From Phoenix dactylifera (taxonomy: Eukaryota; Streptophyta; Magnoliopsida; Arecales; Arecaceae), in NCBI RefSeq assembly GCF_009389715.1, contig NW_024067990.1:186001-250000 (forward strand): a stretch of DNA of 64,000 nt. Direction: 5' to 3'. Below are positions 11,093 through 20,699 of the stretch, in pieces. Within the stretch, counting starts at the first letter, position 1; every line of letters begins with the position of its first letter. A program made the translations under genes and the position numbers. The notes beneath the pieces are model-generated. The model saw only the letters and a program-made list of their open reading frames with translations. It made no database searches and was not told where the DNA came from.

Positions 11093-11952
11093 TGTTGGGG
11101 GAATAAGGTTTTTTCTCCAGTGACACAAGTACCCCTAAGAAGTCGCACAACCGCCGACCTTGGACAGCCGAAGTCAGCGTCCGACCTCAAGACATCCGAC
11201 CTCAGAACCTCCGACCTAGAAAAATCTTGACACCCGAGGTCTATCCTTGTCAGCCACCTACTACGACCGTACCCCTCCGATGTCTGGCCAAGGGCCATAT
11301 CCTGCCACTGCCCCAGCATTTATTGCGCATGACCTCTGCAAACCTCCAGTTCACTCCACAATTAATGCGGATCTCCGGCTTACTCCACAATTAATGCGGA
11401 TCTCCGGCTTACTTCACAATTAATGCGCATGGCTCCTGTCATCTACGGACCCTCAGCTCTCCACGGCAAGTCAGCCCAGCGGAGTCCAATCGACTATGAT
11501 AAGTCTCTAATCTCGGCCTTACCTCCGACACCAATGCAATAATTCGCCCGATCGCGTGTCAGCTCGGGTAGTACGACGACCTCACCTCCGACATCAGCAC
11601 AATGATTCACCCGATCGTGCGCCGATCTGAACAACATGCCAAGCCGTACTATGGCCTCGCCCCATCACATCACAGGTAAACCGACCCCCCTATAAAAGGG
11701 AGCCTTTGCTTCTCAGATGGGGGGTTGGGAGATTCCGCACTCTACAAACACTGTTCTTCCTCTTCTCATACATTTGGCCCCCCCTTCTGACTTGAGCGTC
11801 GGAGGGCCGGCGCCGGAAAACCCGGCCACCGGTCTATCTGCAGGCACCCGGACGGAGGACGCCGCCCGCCGACGGATCGCCGCTCCCCTGTGAGAACCTG
11901 CTACTCCCTCTCTTCGACCGAAGATCGCCCCCGGGTCCAATTTCCAGTAACA
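11093..11952 (+). repeat. 3' LTR of element 3 (860 bp)
   Basis: It begins TGTTGGGGGAATAAGG after the polypurine tract and ends TTTCCAGTAACA. It is clearly the same LTR family as element 2 (shared text at many points, including ctccacggcaa-tcagcccagc). It has three copies of the approximately 29-bp unit (caattaatgcggatctccgg) at about 11350-11430, where element 2 LTRs have six and four. The TATA box is TATAAAAG at 11691-11698. Confidence 0.9.
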
Positions 11953-11954
11953 GC

Positions 11955-12568
11955 TGTGTTACGGGGGGTTCCCCGAATTTAGTCCCACATCGGCCGTGTA
12001 GCGGGAAGGTCTGTGCCATATAATGGGGGGCTCAATCACCCTTCCCTAAGGAGGCGCCTTTTGTGGGGCAAAATCGTGAGGCGCCGTGAGGAGGGCTTCG
12101 GGTACGCTCGACCCCCGAATCGGACCCAAAGCGGACAATACCTTCTGGGGGACACTCTCTCTTCTGCTGCTCGGCTGGTGTGTGGGCTCTGCTGGTGACG
12201 GGGTGTAAATCCCGCATCAGATGGTGCTAGAAGGAGGGCCTCGGCCCTCCGCCTATCCAGCAAGGAGCCGACCCGGGCACAGGACCTCCCCGCTGGGGGG
12301 GGCTGTATTACGGGGGGTTCCCCGAATTTAGTCCCACATCGGCCGTGTAGCGGGAAGGTCTGTGCCATATAATGGGGGGCTCAATCACCCTTCCCTAAGG
12401 AGGCGCCTTTTGTGGGGCAAAACCGTGAGGCGCCGTGAGGAGGGCTTCGGGTACGCTCGACCCCCGAATCGGACCCAAAGCGGACAATAGCTTCTGGGGG
12501 ACACTCTCTCTTCTGCTGCTCGGCTAGTGTGTGGGCTCTGCTGGTGACGGGGTGTAAATCCCGCATCA
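11955..12568 (+). mobile_element. TRIM (LTR-internal-LTR), right arm of the composite
   Basis: LTRs of 265 bp at 11955-12219 and 12304-12568 enclose an 84-bp internal segment (12220-12303) with a primer-binding site TGGTGCTAGAAGGAGGG (12222-12238) and a G-rich tract before the second LTR. It is the inverted counterpart of 9367-9979. By hand comparison the two outermost LTRs differ at about eight of 265 positions, so the arms are not a recent perfect palindrome. Confidence 0.85.
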
Positions 12569-12606
12569 ATAACAAATGACAGTATCAAAGCACCACCACG
12601 GAATAT

Positions 12607-12660
12607 TGGTTTGAACGGTAGAAAATATCACTGTACCTATGATTGCCAGGGTTCAAATCC
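12607..12660 (+). other. tRNA-like RNA polymerase III boxes (possible SINE head)
   Basis: A box-A-like tggtttgaacgg (12607-12618) is followed about 31 bp later by a box-B-like GGTTCAAATCC (12650-12660). The spacing suits a tRNA-derived promoter. I could not fold a full tRNA from it and see no clear SINE tail, so this is a weak call. Confidence 0.25.
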
Positions 12661-12739
12661 GCTGCGCAATCACCGAGGTTTTCCGCCTCCATCATTTTGC
12701 CAGTCCTAGGATCTTGCCCAGCGTGGACGGGGTGGACAG

Positions 12740-13703
12740 TAGAGGTGGGCATTGCTTGCTACAGTAATGGGCCGTGCTAGGCACGGCTCATAAAAAGAGG
12801 TCGGGCTGGGTTAAGGATTTCGGGCCCGCGGGCCGAGCCCGACACGGCCCATAAGGGCCTGGGCTGGCACGATTCGTGGGCCAAGCACGGCACGGCCCAC
12901 CATCCTACTCTTCCCAAACCCCAACAACGTTATCTTCTTCACTCCTCCATCCTTGGCCCTCCCCATCATATTCCTCCTCATGATCCTCTCCCCATTTAAT
13001 CCATCCTCGCGGCTCCTCGTCGACGGCCCCATCAACACCTCCGTCCACATCTCCACCTCCCCTCCCCTGCTGCAGAACACCTGCCTCCCGTGGCTCTCGG
13101 TTCGGCACCCGCTCTCTTCCTTCCTCCCCGTCGCCGCCTTCCTCGCATCGCCGAGGCAAACCCACGGCTCCTCCGCGCTAAGTTTCCTCAAATCCGCCAT
13201 GAACACCTCGCCGGAGTTTACTCCAACCTTGAACATCGCCGAGAGGCTGTCAGAGGCGGCGAGGGAGGGGGAGAGGGCGAGGAGGGAGTCGACGGCGGGG
13301 AAGTGGGTGAGGACGGTGGCGCGGCGGCGGAGCGCGGGGTCGAAGGCGGTGATCTTGCTTCCGTAGGCGACGAGGAGGGAGCCGGAGGAGGCGGCGGAGA
13401 GGGCGGAGGGGGGGTCGTGGTCGGGGAGGGGGAGGGCGAGGGAGCGGCGGAGGGTTCTAGAAACAGAAGCTATTTTTTTTTTGGACAGACGGACCGTGCC
13501 TGGCACGGCCCGTCTCATGCCGGGCCCGGCATGGCCCGCCACCCCACGGGCCTAGGGTCGTGCCGGGCTTAGCCTTTAGGTTAAGCGGGCCGTGCCAGGC
13601 ACGGCCCGTTTAGTAACAGGCCGGGTCAGGCACGGCCCGTTTGGTCTGTGGCCCGGTGGGCCTGGATCGGGCCGGGTCCGGCATGGCCCGATGCCCATCT
13701 CTA
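12740..13703. mobile_element. hAT-type DNA transposon (964 bp) carrying a host gene fragment
   Basis: A perfect 8-bp duplication GTGGACAG (12732-12739 and 13704-13711) flanks terminal inverted repeats TAGAGGTGGGCAT on the left and ATGCCCATCTCTA on the right. Subterminal regions are rich in short direct and inverted copies of cacggcccg and gggccgtgc, as in Ac/Ds-like elements. No transposase is present. Between about 12,905 and 13,470 the sequence is not repeat-like but codes for part of a cellular protein (next entry). It is a non-autonomous hAT that has transduplicated a gene fragment. Confidence 0.88.
12905..13470 (-). pseudogene. Captured host gene fragment, resembling a plant BTB/POZ-WD40-like protein
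   Basis: On the minus strand one frame stays open through the interior of the hAT element. It reads SLLVAYGSKITAFDPALRRR, then TVLTHFPAVDSLLALSPSL, then ESHGRQVFCSRGGEVEMWTE and KITLLGFGKSRMVGRAVL. These phrases look like the beta-propeller part of plant BTB/POZ proteins with WD40-like repeats, which I recognise from memory only. The frame is not interrupted by an intron. It lacks a native start and the BTB domain, and it runs out into transposon subterminal repeats on both sides. It is probably not functional, but a fused transcript is possible. Confidence 0.6.
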
Positions 13704-13711
13704 GTGGACAG

Positions 13712-15507
13712 AGGGGACGAGGGTGCATCGTTCGCGCAAAGAAAGAATTCACCTTCTTTGGAATAGTCGTTGGATCCATACAAGCTGCTTCAAGATCTAT
13801 GTAGATAGTTGAATGATAAAATTTGGAGCGCTTTGTGATCTATAGATCACTCCAATGGTCGATGATGTGAAAAAAAAAAATAATCATTCATCCACACACG
13901 AAGGATACAGCCTGAACACGAATAAAAAGGATAGGGTAGCCCAAAGCTCTCTCTAGCTCAAACAAAAGAACAACAACTAATAATAATGTCAAAGCTCAAA
14001 AAAATTAGTATAGAATCTAGAAGGTGCCATAACAAAGCCCTAACTTAATCAAAACTTCTTGCAAACATTATTGTAAACACATCTCAAATATAAATTTTGA
14101 ACGATTGAAATTTAATAACACAATGCTAACCCAATTAAGTTACATCAGGGATACAACCCTAGATTTGCTTCAGCAAATGCAGGGCAATATAAAATCCAAG
14201 ATAGCCATTATCAAAATGACAAAAGCGCACAAATTTTGAATGATAAAAATCTAATAACACAAAGCTAACCTGATCAACATACAGGATTGGTGAGCTAACT
14301 CTAGGTTTGCTCCAATGTATGAAGGGTAATGTAAAATCTAGGATGACCATAATCAAAACGACAGAAGTGCACAAATTTGAATCATAAAAAATTAATAGTA
14401 CAAAGCTAGCCCAATCAATTTACATGATTGCTGTTCTAAGTTTGCTCCAACGTCCGGAGGGCAATATAAAATCCAGGGTAAACAAAATCAAAATGACAGA
14501 AGGGTATAAATTTGGTATGATTAAAATTCAATAACACAAAGCTAACCCAATCAATTTACATGATTGGCAATCCAACTCCAAGTATGCCAACCTATGAAGG
14601 GCAATATAAAATTTAGGATGGCCATAATTAAAATGATAAAAGTGCGAAAGAGCTGGATAATACCTCTAAATGAAACACTTCCTTAATGAAACAAGATTGT
14701 TCCCATCCATAGATGCAGCCGGCCAGAATGAAGCAAGCAAGTTACGTTAAACAAAACGAGATATTTCAATCAAGAAGACAAAATGAGACATTGATGAAAG
14801 GGACTTGTTAGGATAATCAGGTTCGTGGCTGCCATTCATTTTCTCTTTTATTTCTACCCTAGCTTGATGTGATCATTCTAGGTCGTCTTATCTGAGTATG
14901 CCCATTTTTTAGGGTTATACTTGCATGCAGCTATATTGCGGTTCCAATTGTTCCGGAGCTTGATCCGCACCACCGACTGCACGTTGTGGGGCAATAAATA
15001 GGTTATTTTTTAAGCCTGAAATTATATTTTGCACTTGTATTTTGGATCAGGCACGGAATTTTGGAGGCAAATTTCTGTTATTGATGAAAAAATGCATCTT
15101 ATTGTGGTTGAAAATTGGTTCGAATAAGATGCCATGCTAGTTGAGCTGCTAAAGTGCGCGAACGATCAACTGCTCAAATCATGAAGATTAGCTGAAATTG
15201 GTCCGACTAAGATGCAGCGACTGTTGTGCTTGGATGATGGCAGTTTCGATACTGGTCGCTCCCGATATGATGCTGGACGGATGAGATCATTCTTAGACTT
15301 TTGCTCGGATATCAAATTTGATCTGAAACAGCAAAGATTAAAAAGCTCCCTTGTCAAAGAGTGTATGGTAAAAAATCATTTGACGCCTAAAATGGATTTT
15401 TAGAACATAATGAAAATGTTGCAATAGTGGCGTAGTAGCAATACAAGGAAGTAAAAGGGCTCAAAAATGCTTACACGAAGAATCTTCCTAAAATGGTTAT
15501 TTATATA
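13712..15507. other. No gene seen; AT-rich spacer containing a tandem array
   Basis: Apart from the repeat at about 14,040-14,650 this spacer has no convincing gene. The stretch 15,050-15,410 contains short open frames but no recognisable protein. Confidence 0.4.
14040..14650. repeat. Minisatellite-like tandem array, period about 140 bp, four copies
   Basis: The phrase aataacacaaagctaacc-caatca recurs near 14113, 14253, 14394 and 14530 (spacing 140, 141 and 136). Accompanying phrases gggcaatataaaatc and atcaaaatgacaaaagtgc are present in each unit. Units are diverged, so the array is old. Confidence 0.8.
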
Positions 15508-15512
15508 GATTA

Positions 15513-16540
15513 TGTTGCTGGAAATTGGACCCGGGGGCAGTTTTCGGTCGAGGAGAGGGAGCGGCGGTGAGTTCTCACGGCGGGGCGGCGGTCCGTCGGC
15601 GAGCGGCGTCCTCCGTCTGGGGCGGTCGGAGAGAAGGGGCGGCAGGTCCTCGTGGCGAAGCGGCGGTCCGTCAGTTGGCGGTGCCCTCCGTCCGGGTGCC
15701 TGCACACGAACCGGTGGCCGGGTTTTCCGGCGCCGGCCCTCCGACGCTCAAGTCAGGGAGGGGGCAAATAGTGTCGAAAAGGAGATAAATAATGTCTGTA
15801 GAGTATATCAATCTTCCAACCCCCTCCTGAGAGGCCAAGGCTCCCTTTTATAGGCGGGGGTTGGTTTACCTGCGATGTAACAGGGCGAGGCCGTAGTACG
15901 GCTCGGCATGTTGTTCAGGTCGGCGCATGGTCAGGCGAATCATTGCCCTGATGTCGGCGGTGAGGGCGTCGTATAACCCGAACTAGCACGCTGTCAGACG
16001 AATTATTGCATTGGTGTCGAGGTATGGCCGAGATCGGAGACTTATCATAGTTGACTAGACTCTGCTGGGCTGATTTGCCGTGGAGAGCTGAGAGTCCGTA
16101 GATGACAGGAGCCATGCGCATTTATAGTGGAGTAAGCTGGAGATCCGCATTTATTGTGGAGTAAGCCGGAGATCCGCATTTATTGTGGAGTAAGCTGGAG
16201 ATCCGCATTTATTGTGGAGTAAGCCAGAGATCCGCATTTATTGTGGAGTAAGCCGGAGATCCGCATTTATTGTGGAGTAAGCCGGAGAGTTACAGCGACC
16301 ATGCGTAATAAATGCCAGAGGGGCGTCAGGGTATGGTCCTCGGCCAGACCTCTGAGGCGCGCGGCCGTAGTAGGTGGATGACAAGAGTAGACCTCGAACA
16401 TCGGGGTTTTTCTTAGGTCGGAGGTCTCGAGGTCGGGCGTTCCGAAGTCGGACGCCGACTTCGGCCGTCCGGGGTCGGAAGTTGTACGGCTTCTTAGGGG
16501 CATTTATGTCATTTGGGAAAAAATCTTATTCCCCCCAACA
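15513..16540 (-). repeat. 3' LTR of element 2 (1028 bp)
   Basis: On the plus strand it runs TGTTGCTGG...CCCCCAACA. It has six copies of a 29-bp unit (gatccgcatttattgtggag-taagccgga) at about 16120-16290. A TATAAAAG box on the minus strand is at 15852-15845. The polypurine tract is adjacent at 16541-16556. Confidence 0.95.
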
Positions 16541-17439
16541 CTACCCCCCGACTTCCGAGTTCGAACGACTTGTGGGCTCGGACGTGGGAAGTAAAGTCTG
16601 TCACTGAGGTTGGGGGGCGAGTCTCGTCCGCCCCCTTGCGCTTCTCGGAGCTTTCATGGTGAAACCTGCGCCCTTTGGCGTCTCGAGGCTGCTTTATTCA
16701 GTGAGCTTATGATGAAGCTCGTATCATTACGCTTCTTGAAGTGGAGGTGGCGTCTCTTGAATCGCCAGGATCACCTTACGGCGGATTAATGATGGGGGTC
16801 CTCGAGCTCGTCGAGGCGGTGCCTCAATCCCGTAATTGAGGCTTCTCGCTCATTAATGAGCGTGCCGTTACGGAGTTTAAAACGGACACGCGGCGTGACC
16901 CAAGGTCGGACGCTTCCGATTTCGTATTACTGGATCACAATTCCGGAGAGGTGGAGGCCACATCGAGGCTCCACGTGTCCCAGATCTTATTAAATGAGGG
17001 GGCGGGGCAGCGTCCGCTCGTTCCTCAAGACGATTTGATTTTGCAGACCCATGATGAGGCCCCGAGACCCGATGGGACAACGCTTCGATTTCGTACCCGA
17101 TTTATTAATCCGGAGTGAATACGGTGCCTCGGCTTCCGAGGTCGACACGTGGCGCAACCCGATCTGGGGATGGGAACCGACCCCATCGATCTGGGCCGTC
17201 AGGGGGGTCTATATAAACCCCTCGAGGTTGCCCTAAAGGTCTTATTTGGCTGCTTCTTATTTTCGTTGCCTTTCTCCCTTGCTTCCTTTCTCCACCGAAC
17301 CTTGCCGTCGGTGCCCGGAGCGATTTCCGGCGATGTCCAGTAGGTTTTCACCCTGTTTTCACTAGGGTTTCCTCTTTTCTTCTCCTCCCCAACTTCCATT
17401 TTCCGCTCTTTTTAACTTTTATTTCGTTCTTCTGTGGGA
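16541..17439. other. Element 2 leader of the antisense gene / 3' region before the LTR
   Basis: It contains the polypurine tract of element 2 (16541-16556, minus strand), then non-coding sequence upstream of the antisense gene. Parallel phrases (catgatgaggcc-ccgagac, cgacgcttcg) also occur in the corresponding parts of elements 1 and 3, so the region is conserved in the family. Confidence 0.7.
17210..17217 (+). promoter_or_regulatory. TATA box of the element 2 antisense gene
   Basis: TATATAAA in the context ggggtcTATATAAAcccc lies about 230 bp before the ATG at 17440. The same motif precedes the homologous gene in elements 1 and 3. Confidence 0.7.
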
Positions 17440-19562
17440 ATGGGTTTGGGTCCTGAGGAAGTGGGATCGAGCCTGTCGGGGGAGGAGTTGGAGCTGATCC
17501 GCTCCCGGTTCTTCTTCCAGCCCGGGTTTCGTCTTGAAACTGCGGGGCCGGAGGACAGGGTGACGCAGCCGCCCCCAGGTCGGATCGCGGTCTACCGCGA
17601 GACACTTTGGGCTGGCCTGCGCTTTCCCGCCCACGAGTTCGTGAGCCAGCTGCTGGCCGAGTACCAGCTCGTCCCGGCGCAGTTGGCTCCGAACTCGTGG
17701 AGGACCATAATCGGGTTCTTGTCCCTGTGCCTCGGGCACGGGATCCCGATCTCGGTAGGCCTCTTCCGCCGGTGTTTTCTGTTAAAGAAGAACCCGGCGG
17801 ATGCAGGGTGGCTATACTTCGCCTTTCGGGGCGGTATGTCACTCTTCCAGGGTGCCCCTTCCTCGATTCATGAGTGGAAGGGGAAGTTTTTCTTCCTGGC
17901 GTCTGAGGCGCCTTGGGGGTTCGACCCGAGGTGGGGGAACCCTCGGTTGAAGACCCTCAATAAGCTCTCCGAGCCCTCGAGGAGGGAGCTGAGGACCCTG
18001 GACTCCGTGCGAGCCCTCGGGAGGGGCAACGACCTGACCGAGCTCCTGCGGGAGGACGCCCTGGCGAGCGTAGGTCTGAGCTCGGCGTGCCCCGAGGGTA
18101 AGGGTGGTTACATTGTTTTATTTTTTCTTCGTTCTTTGCTTTTACTGTCACTGGTCTGACACTTGACGAAATTTTGATTTCAGATATTCCCCGCCTGCCG
18201 ACCAGCAACACATCACTTTTCTCTCGCCTGAGGAGGCGAGAGGCCGAGGCCGGGGGAGCTAGGCCCCAGCCCCGGAAGAGGGCGAGGTCGGACGGCGCCT
18301 CCAGTTCAGCCGGCACGAGTGGCCCCGAGGCGGGGGCCCCTGCAGCCGACCCGAGGCGGGAGCGGGTCGTTAGTGATGCAGGCCCGTCGGCCCCTCCCTG
18401 CCCTGCCCCCCTTGCCCAGCGGGGGGAGTCGTCCATGGCCCCGCAGCAGCCAGAACCCGGGCTTGCTCGAGGCCCCGAAGCGAGCGGCTCCGGGACCTCG
18501 GGCCCGGTCGTGCCAAGCTCTTCCCGGGCTTTCCGAGAGGAGTCGGTCGAGCCGGACTCCCCTATTCCCGAGGGGAGCTCGGCCTTTCAGGATGCCGAGG
18601 TAGCGCGCTTCATGTTGCGGCGTGCGGTACTTCCAGCGGACCGGGCCGTGTTCCGGAATGTTTCGCTGGAGGAGGTCGTTGGCAGCGCTTACTGCAACAC
18701 CGCCCGGGTAAGCTTCCTTCTTAATTTCCTTGAGTTACTAGCGTACTTGTGTGCTTTTCAACTCACAATACCCTCGCTTCTTTCTTTTCAGCATATTCTC
18801 GAGCTCGACACCTTGGCGTTCATTGCCCACGGGTGTCGGGAAGAAGTCCGACAGCTCGGCCGACAGCTGGAGCTGGCCAAGAAAAGAGTCGCCGAGCTGG
18901 AGGCGGCGTTGGCCGCGGCCGAGGCTCGGTGGGCGGCCACCGAGGCTGAGTGCCTCGCTATGGCGGAGGGGCTCGAGGAGGAGAAGGCCGCCCACGCCCT
19001 AACCAGGTCGGCCTTGCGCGGCACGGAGGCGCGCTTAGGGGAGGTCCAGGCCGAGGTCGCGGCCCTCAGGTATGAGGACGGGGTCTCCCGCCTCCGAATC
19101 GAGCAACTTGAGGCCCGGGAGAGGAGGGCACTCGAGCGAGCCGAACATGCCGTCGAGCTCTTCAAGGAGTCGCAAGAGTTCCGCGACATGTTGGAGGAGG
19201 AGACAGTGGACGGGTTCCTCCGAGGTTTCGAGAACTTCCGGGCTCAGATGCGCCGGTACTGCCCTCAATACGACCTCTCGACGATCCGTCCGAGGGAGGA
19301 CCTGGGCCTGGGGTCCGACGTGGAAGCCCTCCTCGCCATTTTGACATCCGAGGCGGGGATATACGAAGAAGACCCCACCGAGCCTTCGACGGGGGTGGCC
19401 GAGGCGGTTGGCACCATAGAGGCGGCTCCGGCGGCCGAGACGGACGCCGTCCCGGAGGCGGTACCCGAGGCCCCTGCCCCCGACCCCGAGCCTGTGCCGG
19501 CTGAAAACCTCGAGATCATCAACGTGCCGGACGACCCCCCGGACGTTGCTCCCGCCGCTTAG
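17440..19562 (+). CDS. Antisense accessory ORF of element 2, three exons, gypsy-type Transposase_28 family, intact
   Basis: Proposed exons are 17440-18097, 18184-18707 and 18792-19562, with canonical gtaagg/cag and gtaagc/cag borders, giving about 650 aa. Exon phases join cleanly and exon 1 is 658 nt, as in element 1. The second intron (84 nt) is a multiple of three and has no stop, so unspliced RNA would also be translatable. Residues 1-220 form the PF04195-like domain (ETLWAGLRFPAHEFVSQLL, WGFDPRWG). Residues about 220-390 are Pro/Ala/Gly/Ser-rich. Residues about 395-560 form a long coiled coil (ELEAALAAAEARWAATEAE), and the C-terminal tail is Pro/Glu-rich. It lies antisense between pol and the 3' LTR. 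The reading frame is undamaged, which argues for function, but its role is unknown. Confidence 0.8.
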
Positions 19563-20690
19563 GACTTAGCGTATTTTTCCTTTCTTTTTCATTGTATCCG
19601 AGGTCGGCTCTTAAATGGTCGACCTCCAATTTTGTAATCGGCCTTCGGCCTTCTGTTAATGAAAAACACTTTCATCATTATGTGTTTGTCTTTCTTTTTT
19701 GTTGCGAACGAGGCTAGAGCCTTAGCTAACTGCCTCGACGACCTCTAACTTCACATCTTAGTTTTTGGGTTGCTTAACGAAGTTGTCCCCTTTCCCCGGG
19801 CTATGTCTTAGCCTTCTCGGGTTCCAGTCATTCCGACCAAAAGGAGCTCCGAGTCTTAGGTTTTTTAGAAAATTCCTCTAAGTCCCATAGCTCGGATCTA
19901 AGAATCGTGGAAGTCATCACGTTTAGCCTTTAGAGAAATCCCAAGGCCTCTAGGTCGGGCCTTAGCCCTTCAAGTAAGACCGGACTAGGTCTATGCCTGC
20001 TGCTATTCGGAGATTTTAGTCGGGTTTCCGAACTTAACTCCGAACCCCTCGTAGGGAGCGCGGGCTAATAAGTAAATCATCGTCGAAGGCTTTCGTAGTT
20101 ATCGTTCTCGGACTCTGCCGAGATCTCGGTGAGCAAGGCTGGGATTTCCAAAAATTGCCTTGGTATCCATGTTTGGCTGACACACTCGTGGTCGAGACCA
20201 CTTTCTCAGCTAGATGTCGGAGTTTACGTAGAAGAGCCGAGTTGGGCCCTAATTTATGAAGCCTTTGTACAGATTGCGGAGATTTGACGAACGGAGCCTG
20301 CATAATGTAGTTAGGGGGTCGATCTTAAGCCGACCCATTGGAGAGGGCCGACTTTGGGGCGAGATAAGACTCCAACGTTGGGATTCCGCTCAGCAGTATG
20401 TAGATAAAATTTAACAAGGAGGGCGTCTAGTTAGACGTACCTCTTGCATTCTCGGAGTTATGCTTCGCATGGTGGAGTAGGTTGCCTCCTTTCCTCGTCG
20501 ACCTCCGGAGCCATTTTGACTTAAAGGGGGGCTCGGGTTTCTCACGGACCCAACAGCTCCCACCGAGGTTGAGAGGATTTGGCGAGGCTTTATTGAATCG
20601 TAGCTCTCTGCGAGGTCGAGGGAGTTTCCGACCCCATGGTAGGACCTCGGGCGCCTCAACCTTGGTCGAGGGATCTTGCGTCAGGTCGGC
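19563..20690 (+). other. Probable 3' UTR of the antisense gene and spacer
   Basis: No open frame of note. A short hairpin-like palindrome (atcggccttcggccttctg) followed by taatgaaaa at about 19,635-19,665 could mark a 3' end for the antisense transcript. The remainder is Tat-element non-coding sequence leading into the tandem array. Confidence 0.4.
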
Positions 20691-20699
20691 GAGTCCGTG

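Larger units (their letters stand above)
10003..11952 (+). mobile_element. Element 3: 5'-truncated gypsy (Tat-type) fragment within the composite
   Basis: This is related to elements 1 and 2. It starts inside exon 1 of the antisense accessory gene and continues through that gene's TATA box (10406-10413), a polypurine tract (11077-11092) and a complete 3' LTR (11093-11952). All of gag-pol is missing. The left junction is abrupt: TRIM internal sequence ends at about 10002 and gypsy sequence begins mid-codon in the accessory gene. The right junction joins the exact LTR end (ccagtaaca) to gc plus the TRIM LTR start. Confidence 0.85.
9367..12568. mobile_element. Composite insertion: inverted TRIM arms enclosing a truncated gypsy fragment, with target duplication
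   Basis: A perfect 5-bp duplication ATAAC (9362-9366 and 12569-12573) flanks the whole 3202 bp. The left end begins TGATGCGGGATTT and the right end finishes AAATCCCGCATCA, so the termini are inverted copies of the same LTR end (the U5 end), not the normal U3...U5 pair. The left arm (9367-9979) is a TRIM dimer unit on the minus strand. The right arm (11955-12568) is the same unit on the plus strand. Between them is the 3' part of a gypsy element (10003-11952). The matching duplication indicates that the ends were joined to the genome in one integrase-type event. See the separate arm entries. Confidence 0.8.

Noticed and set aside
12811-13542. Treating the whole 243-codon frame in the hAT element as one gene
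   Set aside because: Its first and last parts are transposon subterminal repeats (cacggcccg words). Only the middle part looks like a cellular protein.
15510-15853. Arg/Gly-rich frames in the LTRs of element 2
   Set aside because: They lie wholly in LTR sequence, are found in both LTRs, and show no protein features.
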